Positions 23,136-34,230 of a stretch of 64,000 nt of DNA are shown here, in pieces; the first letter of the stretch is position 1, and each line of letters begins with the position of its first letter. The position numbers and the translations under genes were made by a program. The notes beneath the pieces are model-generated. The model was not told the DNA's origin and did no database searches. It was given only the letters and a program-made list of their open reading frames with translations. The DNA lies in contig JAVHKY010000034.1 in assembly GCA_035079385.1 (NCBI GenBank), positions 4,712,001 through 4,776,000 of the forward strand, read 5' to 3'. This DNA is from Aspidiotus rigidus (lineage: Eukaryota > Arthropoda > Insecta > Hemiptera > Diaspididae).

Positions 23136-23639
23136 GAATTTTCTCTCTTATGCTTTCAACGTAAGAACCGCGAAGTTCGAAGTACCTTGTTTCATACCTT
23201 CATTATCATTGAAATGTCGCGCAGCTCGAAATTCTTAATATCACTGAGCAAATAATGATGTTTTCCACACTCAATATTCGATACTAATAACACGTCAAGA
23301 TATTCATTCATAATTTACTCATGTAGGTACCTACTATGTCTGTGGTAGGTAACTCATTATCTATTAAATCACTACCCGACACATCATAAAGTGTCCAAAC
23401 GTGTTAATTTGGCAGTAGCAGAAAGTTTACTGCGCTTTGTGTAACATATATCGCATCCCGAAACGATAAAGAGTAGAAAATATGGTGTAATGATGGAAAA
23501 TTGTTCGATCCACTAAGTGGAAAGTGAGAAATACTTCGGAAAACATAAAACAATATTCTAATTTTATATACACCTGCTTTCACACTTGATAAATCAATTA
23601 TAATCGAAAAGGATGACGATACTGATTATTAAGTGAGCG

Positions 23640-24960
23640 TAGTTGAATATAGCATTAAGATATTCTTACGATATATTACGGATATGTAGAATTTCGGGAT
23701 TCCCTAAGTACATAATATAAGGAAACTTTAAAACGAAATTTTGTACACAAGGACATTTGCGAAAATTCCTCGAGGAACAACGATGAAAGATTGAATACTA
23801 TGACAGAAGGATACAAATACGAACACATTTTTGCCACAGAAGACCCATCCCAACTATACCTCCCTTCACACTCAACAAAAAACAAATGCACACCCTTAAC
23901 ACAATAAAATTTCTTGGCTTCATATTCGATCAAACTTCAATCTAGATACCACATATTAAATACCTTAAATGAAAATGTGATCACACTCTGAATGTCCTCA
24001 AATATCTCGCTCGTCGTAGCACAGGGTGCAACAGTAAAATTTTATTATAATTATACCACAGCCTGATCCGCTCACACTTGCAAAGAAACCAGCTCTCTCA
24101 ACTTTAGACCCAATTTAAAACTCATCTCTCCGCCTTGCGCTATAGGTGCTTTTCGAACAAGCCCTAGCCTCAGCCTATGCGCTGAAGCTAGCGAACCTCC
24201 TCTCGAGTACCGCAGACAGATACTTACGACCTCTTTTATGGCCAACATATCCTTGAACACAAACACACCGACTTTTCACCACTTTTTCCTCCCCGATAAG
24301 ATAGGAAATTTCTCTTCGGACACCACAAAACACATAAACTCAACCTGGAACGATCAACTCTCTACTTCCCATCTTCAACTCCATCCCTCCATGGGCACTA
24401 CACTCAGCCAATTTCCAAGACAAATCCTCCAAATTCTCTCCTTCCACTCACAACACACAACTCAAGAAAGAAATTGAAAACTTTCTAAAAAACCACCATT
24501 CACACACCCTTTGCTTTACAGACGGTTTGAAACTTCACAATAAAACTGGGCTATAGCTTTCTCGATCAATAATTCTCCCTTCAGTTTTCGTATACGACAT
24601 ATAGCCTCAGTATACACTGCCGAACTTTTCACAATTCTCAAATGCCTAGAAAAAATATCCACTTTCACTCAAAATAAACATTATCTCACGATCACAGACT
24701 CGTTATCATAATTTTCAGCCATCCAAAATATCTTCTCGCAAAACCCCATCATTCAAAGAATTCACATCATCATCAACATCATAACACAAGCTATATCATC
24801 CGTAACTCTGGTGTGGGTTCCTTCACACATCGGACTAACACAAAGCAATATTGTAGACAAAGCAGCCAAAGACTCAACCAATTTCAACACCGTGACCCTG
24901 TCATGGAAAATTCCAGCGTCTGATATCAAAAACCACTACTGCCCCAAAATACATAAAAAA
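23640..24960 (+). pseudogene. I/Jockey-group LINE: RT C-terminus and RNase H, decayed
   Basis: Successive frames give an RT thumb-like segment (FLGFIFDQTS near 23920, RRSTGC near 24020), then GAFRTSPSLSLCAEASEPPL (24150-24200) and RQILTTSFMANI. This is the usual link between RT and RNase H in LINEs of this group. RNase H is seen as FTDGLK (about 24520) and WVPSHIGLTQSNIVDKAAK (24814-24870). There are many stops and frameshifts. The same AEASEPPL block is present in the minus-strand LINE at 50.2 kb, so the families are close. Confidence 0.75.
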
Positions 24961-24964
24961 AAGG

Positions 24965-25115
24965 GTAAGATTTTTTCGCACGAAATGAAAAGTCCGAAAT
25001 CACGAAAAAAAAAGTCTTTAAGCGGTTAAGAATCATTTCACGAAAAAAAATAAAAGTGAACATTAAAAATAGTATGTGAACATAAAAAAAGTATATCAAA
25101 CGAAAAAACAAAAAA
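24965..25115 (+). repeat. dispersed repeat, inverted partner of 22975-23135
   Basis: See the copy at 22975-23135; this one reads CACGAAATGAAAAGTCCGAA on the plus strand and is A-rich to about 25130. Confidence 0.55.
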
Positions 25116-25129
25116 ATCATAAAAAATCA

Positions 25130-26170
25130 AAACTTTTAACCGAAAAATTAACTTAAGCAGAAGAAAGCATACGCTTCAATTACGAAATAAGTTAAAAACT
25201 AAAAAAGCTCACGCAGAAGCGTAAGCATCACCGACTTTTCAATAATTTGCTATAAAATCATTTACACATGCTCCCCATACCTAAACTTCATTGTTTCTCA
25301 CTTATAAGCTGATTGTGATAATAATGATTTAAGGTATTCCACTTTCTCTTCTATTGTTCAATTCATTTCTAATCTTTTTAATGGGTTCTATTAAAATTAA
25401 AATATAAAACTTAGGTGATTTAGAAGAATCTTAAAGTATTAACCTGACTGTCCATTTCCAAAAATAGGTACAGTAAGATATTATAAAGTCGATAATGACA
25501 AAAATCAAAACATAGATGAGGAAAATTGAAATGGGCAATGAAACTTCCACTTTGTCTTTACCTGAATTTCAACATTACTCCCCAGTGTTCAGGCTACGAG
25601 CCTATTGCGATAATGTAGAAGAAAAAAAAAAAAAAAAAAAAATGATATGTATACCTGCATAACGCAGTAATTATAAAATACACGGCCAATATTCAATCCA
25701 TCGCTTACGTGCAACGTTTGTTTAACGTATCCAATAAACGTCGAATTTTTTCAATCATATATGACTGGTAATGAGAAGTTTTTGCAGCCAATAGGTGTAT
25801 GATGCTTTAATCACGTGGCAAACGAACTCAAATAAATTGAATAAGCGAGATTTAGCTCTTACGGCTCTATACGTGGACCACGTATATTTTGAGATTTACT
25901 CAAGAACCACTAGTCCAACCGATACAAAAATTACAGAGCAATAAGATTGAATAAACTATGACGTAATGTAGTGATATGAAGATAATAAGATTGATATTTT
26001 TTGAGAAACAACACTAAGAAATTCGAGGAAAATTGAGAGTTACTCAACTACTCGAGAAATCTAAGAAAAAAATTCACATTCCCAACTTCAGATAATCCAC
26101 TACAACTTAGCCAAATTTCATGAGAATCCAACCAGTAGTTTTTGAGGAGTTGCGTGGACAAAAAAATCTT
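25130..26170. other. no gene; weak inverted similarity 25885-26150
   Basis: ACTCAAGAACCACTAGTCCAACC (about 25897) resembles the reverse complement of the sequence near 26120-26150 (CAGTAGTTTTTGAGGAGTTG), suggesting the ends of an old DNA transposon. A poly-A run is at 25622. Nothing else is recognised. Confidence 0.3.
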
Positions 26171-26173
26171 ATA

Positions 26174-26842
26174 TAGTGTGGTGCATGAGAAGTCGCACCA
26201 ATGTAAAAGTCCCTATGGTGCGTCTTTGTGATGCACCAGTATACATAAACGACGTGTTATAGTGATGGTTGGAACACGGGTCAATGCACCATGCAACACG
26301 AGCAAGTGAGCAACACAAGGAAGTAAGCTCCTCTCCGAGCAACAAACGTCGTGTTGGGTTGTTCGGGGAAATCACTTATGAATTTTACGAGTGAAAATTT
26401 CCATTTTCAAATGTTGAACGATTATTTCCCGTTGTTTTTTCTTTTTTGAATTCGAATGACGATTTCGTTGACATGATTTTTAAGAATAAAGTAGGTACAT
26501 GCAACGTCCTGAGCAATAAAAAAGAATGACTTGTTCGAGTAAGCAATGTTTAATGACAGAAAAAAAATCTTGTGAACAGAACGCACTGTAAAAAAAATTG
26601 TAACTGCCAATAGATAAAAAAAAAAAACTGATGAAGAAAAAAATTTCAGGAATGGTGAAATCCTCACGGTAACAAAAAAAACCCTGACAGGAAAACGGAG
26701 TGTTGCTCACTTGCTTATGTCGCGTTGGTGCGTTGACCCGTGTTCCAACCATCTCTATAACACGTCCTTATGTATGCTGGTGCATCACTAAGACGCACCA
26801 TAGGGACTTTTACATTGGTGCGACTTCTCATGCACCACACTG
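26174..26842. mobile_element. MITE with about 143-bp terminal inverted repeats and TA duplication
   Basis: The left arm (26174-26316, starting TAGTGTGGTGCATGAG) and right arm (26700-26842, ending CTCATGCACCACACTG) are highly similar inverted copies. The flanks are TA on both sides (26172-26173 and 26843-26844), as expected for Tc1/mariner-type insertion. The interior has no transposase. Its right end coincides with the start of the direct repeat at 26843. Confidence 0.8.
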
Positions 26843-26985
26843 TATAAATATTAGAACTAAAGGTTGTATTGCTTCCAATGCTACATTCAATAATAATAAT
26901 AATAGTCTTCATCGACGAGGTACACCCTAATTATCGTATTGCTAGGCAACCTCAATCTCATTGTATACAGATTTTCGGTTACACG
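26843..26985 (+). repeat. direct repeat R, copy 1
   Basis: Begins TATAAATATTAGAACTAAAGG and ends GATTTTCGGTTACA. It is almost identical to 27660-27803 and bounds a gypsy remnant. Confidence 0.85.
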
Positions 26986-27659
26986 GCCATACTGACATTA
27001 ACGGCGTCCCGACGTTATCCTTTGATCATCCACCTCCGATTATCAATTTCTACTCCTATACTCGATTCTCGTTTTTACGGCTCGTTTACACGGGTTACAC
27101 GGTCGTCTTGATTATTGATGTCCTGAAAGAATCACTCGGTCATACTGACTTAATTTTAACACTTTCATCCATAGTACTTGTCCAACTCATAGTTTAGACA
27201 CAGTTTCTCACACTATACTTGCTCTATCCTACGATGAGCGCAGTTTTTCACGAGACAGCTCAGTCTGTACACTGGCTGGCAGGATGGCTCAGTCTCTACT
27301 ACTTGCCAAGTTGCATAGCGCAGTGTCACTACTTGCTACCAACTTCTTGTTTGTCGTATCTTTCAACGACCCCGTTTATCGTATCTTTCAACGACCTCAT
27401 TTGTCGTGTCTTCCAACGACCTCCAGAAACTCCAACATTTTTACTCTACTTATTTACAATTGAATTACAGATATACAGTTAGCGTTCTAGTCTATTTAGT
27501 CGTCTGCCGCAAAGATGATCCAGGGTTTCATTGCTTCGGCGGCATACTCGCCTGTATATTGTTTTCCTGTGATGCTCTGTACGGTATAGCGGTCGGCTAA
27601 TAATTTTTCGGTAACTCGATACGGTCCTTTATATCTTGGCTTTAATAATCTCACTTCTG
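26986..27659 (-). pseudogene. Ty3/gypsy pol C-terminus with adjoining LTR-like DNA
   Basis: On the minus strand, 27659-27496 encodes EVRLLKPRYKGPYRVTEKLL followed by DRYTVQ and a KPW motif, the C-terminal chromodomain-like tail of gypsy integrases, ending at a stop at 27496. The DNA from 27490 down to 26986 then has no ORF and repeats of the word TTTCAACGACC, and may be the LTR. Just upstream of the coding tail, repeat R replaces the rest of pol. An internal deletion between two LTR-linked copies of R would give this structure. Confidence 0.65.
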
Positions 27660-27803
27660 ATATAAATATTAGAACTAAAGGTTGTATTGCTTCCAATGCT
27701 ACATTCGATAATAATAATAATACAGTCTTCATCGACGAGGTACACCCTAATTATCGTATTGCTAGGCAACCTCAATCTCATTGTATACAGATTTTCGGTT
27801 ACA
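27660..27803 (+). repeat. direct repeat R, copy 2
   Basis: Differs from copy 1 (26843-26985) at only a few positions; the right flank (ATATATGAGG) is different from the flank of copy 1. Confidence 0.85.
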
Positions 27804-27939
27804 TATATATGAGGAAACCTGAAATTTTCTTATTAGGGTAGAAGTGATCTAGGACCTCCAAAACGTCGAGAAAATTCATTGCCCCCTCCCCCTGAATACT
27901 TTGCGTCGGGTGTAATACCTCACTAAGTCGGTAAAAATC

Positions 27940-28690
27940 ATTCTTTGGTTTTAGTATTGCACCACAAGAGCGCATCCGCTGAACTCAGCCTGCCTTTCGC
28001 TTCAGGTGGCACTGATAGTAGCTTCAATCGAATGCACATCCCTACCTTATGCTTGCACTGCAAACTTTTCAAAAAAAGGGGGGGGGGCATGAACAGTTCG
28101 ATTCCCGCAAATTTCCTCTGTTGATGACTATGGTCCAGACATAGAATTTGCGGGCTTTGAAATCGTCGAACGTTTGCCACCTGCTGTCGCCTCTCAAAAA
28201 TTTGGACAGTTCTTTTTCCCAAATACATGTAAGAATCGAACTTCGTCTTTCTCGGTAACAGGTCTCTAATGATCCGAAGACCTTCGTCTTTCCTGCTACC
28301 GAGTCTCTATTGAACGATCTTAACTACACGTATGAAACGTGAATTAACTGACACTCGCTATCTCTATTCTAATCTCTTATAACAACTACGACGACCTATT
28401 TTGTCTGCGAGTGCCAGCGTGCAAGAATATGCAGCAGCATATTCTTACATACATTTCTTACTGCTTCCTGCTGCCACAAAATACTCTGTACAACTTTCTT
28501 CCTCGAGGAGGGTGTTGCAGAATTGCTTTATCAGCTGCAGCCCACTGATAAGCGGCAGTCCATAGCGGCAAAGAAATATCTGGCACGTTGACGAATGGAG
28601 TGCTTTTTTTTGAAGGTGGATTTCGTTTTTCTGACCACTGCCTGACTATGTATAAAATTTCATTTAAAAATTGGCCGACGGGCAAGCATT
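27940..28690 (-). pseudogene. MULE-type transposase C-terminus, copy 2
   Basis: On the minus strand 28685-28458 reads EILYIVRQWSEKRNPPSKKS, then LPLWTAAYQWAAADKAI, homologous to copy 1 at 22.3-22.5 kb. Further down (about 28070) LQCKHKVGM matches the distal half of the SWIM finger and VPPEAKGRLSSADALL follows. The CxC half is lost or frameshifted. It is inverted relative to copy 1. Confidence 0.65.
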
Positions 28691-28924
28691 CATTCCTTTT
28701 TATTTATTTATTTTTTGTGAAAACACTCTGAAAATTTCTTGTATTTTTATTTTTTTTTCGTGAGCATACTCGAAAATTTTGTTTGCTGTACTTTTCGTTA
28801 CCACCATTTGTTATTTCGTTATTTTGGATGATTTTTTCGTGCTGTTGTTTTTCGTTTAAACGCCTTTTCTTTTCGTGCAGTTTAATATTCCCCCATAAAA
28901 AATAGTCTTATCTATTGTCTAACC

Positions 28925-29180
28925 AACTTGAAAACCTCGTCCCTATCAAGGCTAACCCTCTCAAACCCACAAACTTGCAGATCATCTAGAAAAGAAACAT
29001 CCGTCCTAAGCCGCCTCAGAATAGGACATCCGACTCACCCACTCATACCTTCTTACACGTTCAGAACCACCCAACTGCTCAAAATGTCTTTTCAATACAA
29101 CATAAACCTTATTTTAAAATGCCCTGAACTTACAACTCTACGAAACCCACTAGGTTGTAGGCAGTTTTTAAGGCAATGAT
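28925..29180 (+). pseudogene. LINE C-terminal tail fragment
   Basis: The frame has SVLSRLRIGHPTHPLIPSYTF, then LILKCPELTTLRNPLG. This is the segment after RNase H in I/Jockey-group LINEs, where LSRLRIGHT and a Cys/His ECP motif are typical. It is only about 80 codons long and the Cys residues of the knuckle are partly lost. Confidence 0.65.
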
Positions 29181-29409
29181 CTACTGTCAGCAACTCTATA
29201 GCATCAAAATTTTTAGGGAGATGGGTTTCCATAATTTTCTAAATTTTTACCCACGTATACGGGTTTCTAATGAAAGAACCTCGATGAAAGTTGAAACAAA
29301 ATTGCGTATGACGTTTTCACGTTAGAATCAGTGAAATTGTATAAGAGAATTTATTATGTAAGTTAATATTGTAAACTTACGTCATGTTTATGAATTCACT
29401 TCTTCACAG

Positions 29410-30439
29410 AAATGTCTAAAACGTTTAGAGGTCGATGCTCGACAGATGCGGCTGTTGGAGAACGATATACTTCAAATGGGAATCAAATACAATTACCTAT
29501 TCCCTTGAGCCATGGAAGTAAGTGAAAGTTCTACAGAAGACAGGGGTGCCGTGAGCCCCCTAGGCCAATGAAGAAACCCCCCTCAAATTTTAATTTCTTG
29601 TAGCTAAAAAAAAAAAAAAAAATTGAATTATAAGGGCTTCCCCTAAAACGAATAGGAAGAATCATCTTCATAAAAATGGCCTCACGCCACCCCTGGAAGA
29701 CAATATTTCAGCCACTCGTACCAAAACAAGTGATTGAAATTGAATGAACTAGTGATTTGATAACATTGCGAACAATTAATTCTGAGGATTGAATCATTCG
29801 AGCTTCACACATTTCGGTTGTACGAGGAAGATTACACAGTCAACTGTTTGATAAAATGGCTTTCTATATGGAGGTTTCCTAATTTACATTCTCTGGAAGT
29901 ATCGTCTACAATCGATCCACTCAAGAACTATTCACAAAATGTATCTCATGGAATAAAGGACCTTTTCAAGGACTGGCTCGGATGGATGACAACACTGAAT
30001 CAAATCAAAGTACACACACACTCAGGTTTCCTGAATTTCCACGATTGTGTACAAGTTTGCGGACAAATGCCTCACCTACAAGAAATAGAGTGGAGTTCAT
30101 CGGTAAGTACATATTTTGAAACGGGGAAAAGGCAAAAAAACTGTAAATACAACAATTAAAAAAGAAGATAGCCGAACGCAATGACGGTCGTTAGCAAATT
30201 CCAGATTGACTGACAAAGCTCGATAGATATTTTCAGAAGAAACGGTAAATTTCTAGATTGCAGCTTTCGCTATAATTATGGAGACAGCGGTTTTACATAA
30301 CGGAGGTGCAAAGAATGTGATCAGCAAAGAAGCGAAACTAAATATGGTACAGCAGAGCACATGGCAGCTATTCAACTGCACACCAATCATCAGTTGGATG
30401 GGGACGGGTGACATAGACCAACACATATTCCTGGGCTGA
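29410..30439 (+). CDS. possible three-exon gene of unknown function (about 183 residues)
   Basis: Three open segments join with compatible splice sites and frames: exon 29410-29517 (acceptor TCTTCACAG, ATG at 29412, donor GTAAGT, ends in phase 1), exon 29840-30102 (acceptor ATTACACAG, donor GTAAGT, phase 0) and exon 30257-30439 (acceptor TTTCTAG, stop TGA at 30437-30439). The middle exon has a leucine-rich pattern (RFPNLHSLEV, MPHLQEIEW) like repeats in F-box/LRR proteins, but no F-box is seen. No signal peptide is evident. The first exon could instead be internal to a longer gene. It is not recognised; the splice model is inferred by eye. Confidence 0.35.
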
Positions 30440-30489
30440 TAATCACCTAATTAAACGACTTCCTGAAAAAAAGAGCACATCAAAATCAA

Positions 30490-31629
30490 TTGCTATTACC
30501 CCTAACATTACTTTCACATAACCTTATTAAGAATGTTAATAGTACAAATTATCTGGGGGTTTATCTAAATTCAAACTTGAACTGGAGCAGTCATTCACAC
30601 TACCTGCAAGCAAAACTTAGAAAACTCAACTATCTCATGTTCTATCTTAAAAATTCAATACCATCTAAAATAAAAAGACAAACATACCTCGCATTATATG
30701 AACCGGTTCTGGCTTACGGGATTGAGCGTTGGGGTGAAGCGGCAGATTACATCCTGCAGCCAATCCAAGTCCTACAAAAGGGTGCTATTCGAGCGGTTTT
30801 CAGGGCTGGACACAAAGACCACTCATCTCCTATTTTCTCTCCTTTTCAAATTCTATCCTGGGACGGTTATCGGTTATTAACCGATTAATCGGTCTATTCT
30901 TGTGTAAAATTAACCGGGAAACCGGTTTATTTGTAATTAACGGTTAACCTGACAAACCGGTTAATAAGAGCGCATAAACCGATTAATCGCCGAAATTTAA
31001 AATTTTCCAACAATTCCAAATTCCGATTGATAATTTGACGAATTTGAGAAGAGACTAGAGAAGTTGATCAGAATTACTGAGTTAGATGTAAAGGATCAGG
31101 ATTAACACATAAGAGATCTTGCTTCTCTTTTTTTTAATTTTTGCGGTTTTGAGAGCAAAAAAGTGGGAGACCTTGGCGCTCCTAGCGGAATTTTTCGAGA
31201 ACTAAAAGCGATCCGAATAATAATTGCCAGTTGACCGGTTAACCGGTTTATTTGGAGTTTTTTGACCGATTACGATGATCTCTAATAAACCGTTTAACCG
31301 GTATATTGAAATAACTGATAACCGCCCATCACCAATCCTGTTCTAGTCTTTATATTCGAGCCCTGGTATCTCTTGTGCACCGAGGTATAATTATCCTTTC
31401 CAGTCAGTCAAAGACAAGTCTACACCTACGGTCAACATCCTACAAAAAACCTCCGAGGATAAATAAAAAAGCTCGCATTCAACCCTCTTACCAAACACTT
31501 ATGCAATGCTCTAGATTACCGGCAGATTTGCAAACTTATTTCGGTCGCCCATCTTTCTCCAAGAAAATTAAAAAATATTTAATAAGCAGACTTTTTCTTT
31601 GTGGTGACGAACTAACAAAAAAATTTTGA
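30490..31629 (+). pseudogene. CR1-like LINE RT C-terminus, split by a MITE
   Basis: The left part (30490-30860) reads NYLGVYLNSNLNW, then PSKIKRQTYLALYEPVLAYG and QVLQKGAIRAVF, the thumb region of CR1/L2-type LINE reverse transcriptases. The right part (31341-31629) continues with LYIRALVSLVHRG, later YQTLMQCSRLPADLQTYFG and a basic C-terminus ending at a stop. The element at 30861-31332 separates them; the frame is restored across the target duplication. RT motifs A-C are missing. Confidence 0.75.
30861..31332. mobile_element. hAT-type MITE inserted in the CR1-like LINE
   Basis: The left end GGACGGTTATCGGTTATT and the reverse complement of the right end (GGGCGGTTATCAGTTATT) match with few differences. 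The interior is full of GGTTAACCGG/CCGATTAATCGG palindromes. The flanks CTATCCTG (30853-30860) and CAATCCTG (31333-31340) are an 8-bp target duplication with one change, as expected for hAT. No ORF. Confidence 0.8.
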
Positions 31630-31729
31630 ACATTTTCGACACTGCACTGTATGACGATACAAATAGGGCCTTCGCATAAAAGGAAAATATTGTAAACCGG
31701 CTTTTGTTATCACGATTTCTACACAACTT

Positions 31730-31775
31730 TTTCGACGTTTCGACACAACCCCGAAGTCGTCATCAGGAGGAAACA
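31730..31775 (-). ncRNA. hammerhead-like core on the minus strand
   Basis: Reading minus: CTGATGA (31766-31760), a CGAC/GTCG stem II, GAAA (31741-31738), then CGTCG. The core boxes are intact. Stem III has no room for a loop, so single-unit cleavage is doubtful. It resembles PLE 3' ends and adjoins MITE family A copy 2. Confidence 0.5.
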
Positions 31776-31783
31776 GAAAATGC

Positions 31784-32249
31784 CAGGGTGTCTACCAGAA
31801 TTGAAAAATGAAAATAGTTGACATTGGTTGACCTTTTTTCGATATTTTATTTGACCCTAAAAAATATCAACCCCCCCCGGCCCCAAACCTATATCGTAAT
31901 TGCAGGATTTTTTTAGTCGTTTGCAAGAATTGATACCTATTTAATTGAGAAAAGTGTTATTTCAAAAGTCAGAAGTTCGTTGATATACCTTAATATTGTA
32001 CATTAAATGAAAAAAAGAAAAAAGAAAAAAAAATGAAGAGAAAAACGGAAAACTCATCATTCATAATAATTATTTAAAACAACAAGAAGGAAAAATTACA
32101 AATCCAATATTCTTTACATAACATTATGCATTTTTGGATTTTTTAGTTGACCTACGGATAGAAAAGTTGATTTTACTTGACTTAGTTGGCCATGTTTCAA
32201 GAAAGTTTACTTCAATTTTATTGACTTAGTTGACCTGGTAGACACCCTG
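31784..32249 (+). mobile_element. MITE family A, copy 2
   Basis: Termini CAGGGTGTCTACCAG and CTGGTAGACACCCTG; internal match to 18879-19238 with an extra A-rich stretch at about 32005-32040. No coding capacity. Confidence 0.75.
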
Positions 32250-32409
32250 ATTTCTGTCTCTCGATATTCTATTTTGCCGTAGGATTTTCAAAATTTCCGT
32301 GATCTCGAGTTTTTATTCTCGAATTGCGTCTTCTCAAAATTTGTACAACATTTGGCAAAAACGACTGCATTAATACTGAATAATGAGAATATTACGACGC
32401 GATTTAAGG

Positions 32410-32611
32410 AAAGGGACCGCTTTGCGCAAAATCAAATTTTACAGGAGATGCCAAAATAGGTAAAAAAAACTTGATCTCGCGAAATTTGAAAAATTGATGG
32501 AAAATGTTACCATCAATTTTTCAAATTACGCGAGGTCATATCTTTTCACTTACTTTGGTCACCAAAATAAATGAAAAACATGATTTTTATTTTGCGCAAA
32601 GCGGTCCCTTT
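32410..32611. mobile_element. MITE family B, about 200 bp, with nested hairpin
   Basis: AAGGGACCGCTTTGCGCAAAAT at the left is matched by ATTTTGCGCAAAGCGGTCCCTT at the right. The centre is a second palindrome (CTCGCGAAATTTGAAAAATT against its complement at 32518-32545). A target duplication is not clear. Confidence 0.75.
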
Positions 32612-32634
32612 TCATAAATACATTTATTTTCAGG

Positions 32635-33070
32635 TTATGAGGCTTTTCCCTAGACAGGGGTTGCCAATTTCTTATTTTTTTTTCACTTGCAACGTTTTCA
32701 TTTGGTAGGCGGTTCCAGCAAAGCAACTTACAAAAAAATAACGATGAAAATTTTTTCTACTCGAAAAATATGGGTCGGAAAGAGAAAACGGAGAGAACGA
32801 AATTGAAGTTTTTGGAATCTACTCATAGATAATTCCAATTTCAGATTTTTCATCACTTTCCATAAGAATTGTAAGGAAAAAATATGGAACCGGCATTATT
32901 TGAGAAAATTTTAAAAGCTTCAATCTAAGTTCTCTCCGTTCCTCTTTTACTGATCCATATCTCTACGAGTAACGGGTATTTTTGGTGTCTTCTTTCACAA
33001 CTGCCTATCAAATTGATAACGTCGTAGGCCAAAAATATAAGGTGACACCGTCTAGGTAAAAGCCTCATAA
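32635..33070. mobile_element. MITE family C, about 436 bp, foldback
   Basis: TTATGAGGCTTTTCCCTAGAC (32635-) and its complement at 33050-33070 form the ends. The interior also pairs: ATATGGGTCGGAAAGAG...AACGGAGAGAAC near 32768 against sequence near 32930-32965. No ORF. Confidence 0.7.
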
Positions 33071-33167
33071 GGACTGCTATTTGTTTTCGACCCTATATCT
33101 CAATTTCTTTAATTTTCAACATTATTGTTCATTGTAGTAATTTTATATCAATTGTGCAGGGTTGGGA

Positions 33168-33640
33168 CCACTTCAGAATAATTGTATTAATATTCTTTTG
33201 GGCTCTCGGAGATGATACGAAAACAAAAACAGGCTCTTTTGCGTTCCAAGTGCGAGTAAAAGAAAAGGATCCGTGTATCTTTCAGGTCTCAGGAAAACGA
33301 TCTACCTAAATCTCATGGGCTGTGGATCTTGGGAGAAGAAAAGATCTGGTTATTCCGCTTTCTGGATCGTGACAAAAGGATCTTCCTGTATCCGGTATTC
33401 GATTGAAAACTGAATGCACGATCTTTTGGTAAGTGCGCTGAAAAATAACGTATATCTTTCATGTTTCACTTTTCTCAAGAGCAATCACCTGTTTCTCGAA
33501 GGATCCTTCATTTTTGAGCGATCCCGTTCTCGATCTCAACAGAAAAAGGAGATTCGGACCTTGTAGGTTCTGGATCTTGAGGGACAAAAAATGAATGTTC
33601 AAATCTTGTTCTCGTTTTGCTTCTAGTTCCCACTCCTAAT
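33168..33640 (+). repeat. dispersed repeat D, copy 1
   Basis: Holds GAATGCACGATCTTTTGG, TCATTTTTGAGCGATCCCG and related strings. An inverted copy is at 38510-38990. No coding pattern or termini are recognised. Confidence 0.65.
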
Positions 33641-34230
33641 ATACTGCACTAAATCTCAAGCGAAGAAACAAGAGAGGGAATGTAAAATGAACGTCCAGCT
33701 TATTAATGATAATATCAGAAGGGAATGTGCTCGAGGCGAAGCGGAGGGAGGGGGGGGGGGGGAGAGAGAAAGAGAGAAGACAAGAAGTATATTTTTACAA
33801 GATCAGAATAAGTACTTGATAATATTCAAGAAATGCAAGAGACCCGGGCTCTCAGGAGTTTAGTATCGTAGTCTTGTTGGTATCCATCGCTGAATACAAC
33901 GACGACAGCAAAAATGTGAACCATTCGTTCAGTTATTCGGCGCTCAAAAAGAAATAAAAATAAGAAGTCGGTAAAATGAAATGTTTAGCGTATTATATCA
34001 CTTTCTCATCATCCATAGATTAGCCTTCAATGGTCATTCACAATAGAAAAATATGGCAGAAAAAAAAATTGAAGAAAATACGATATTATTTTTCCATGAA
34101 CGACTTATTCACTAGGCTATACTAAAAAAATTATCATTTCAATTGTGACCTAACGAAGAGTTTGTGAACCAGACACGCAATAGCGGAGAACAAAAAGTAC
34201 AATATTGGCGGCGAGAACCACTGTGTACCT
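33640..34230. other. no recognisable feature
   Basis: Contains a G-run followed by GA-repeats at about 33749-33775; otherwise unremarkable. Confidence 0.3.

Noticed and set aside
26600..26660. CTGATGA near 26630 as a hammerhead
   Set aside because: Followed only by A-rich sequence without stem II or a cleavage triplet; lies in the MITE interior.
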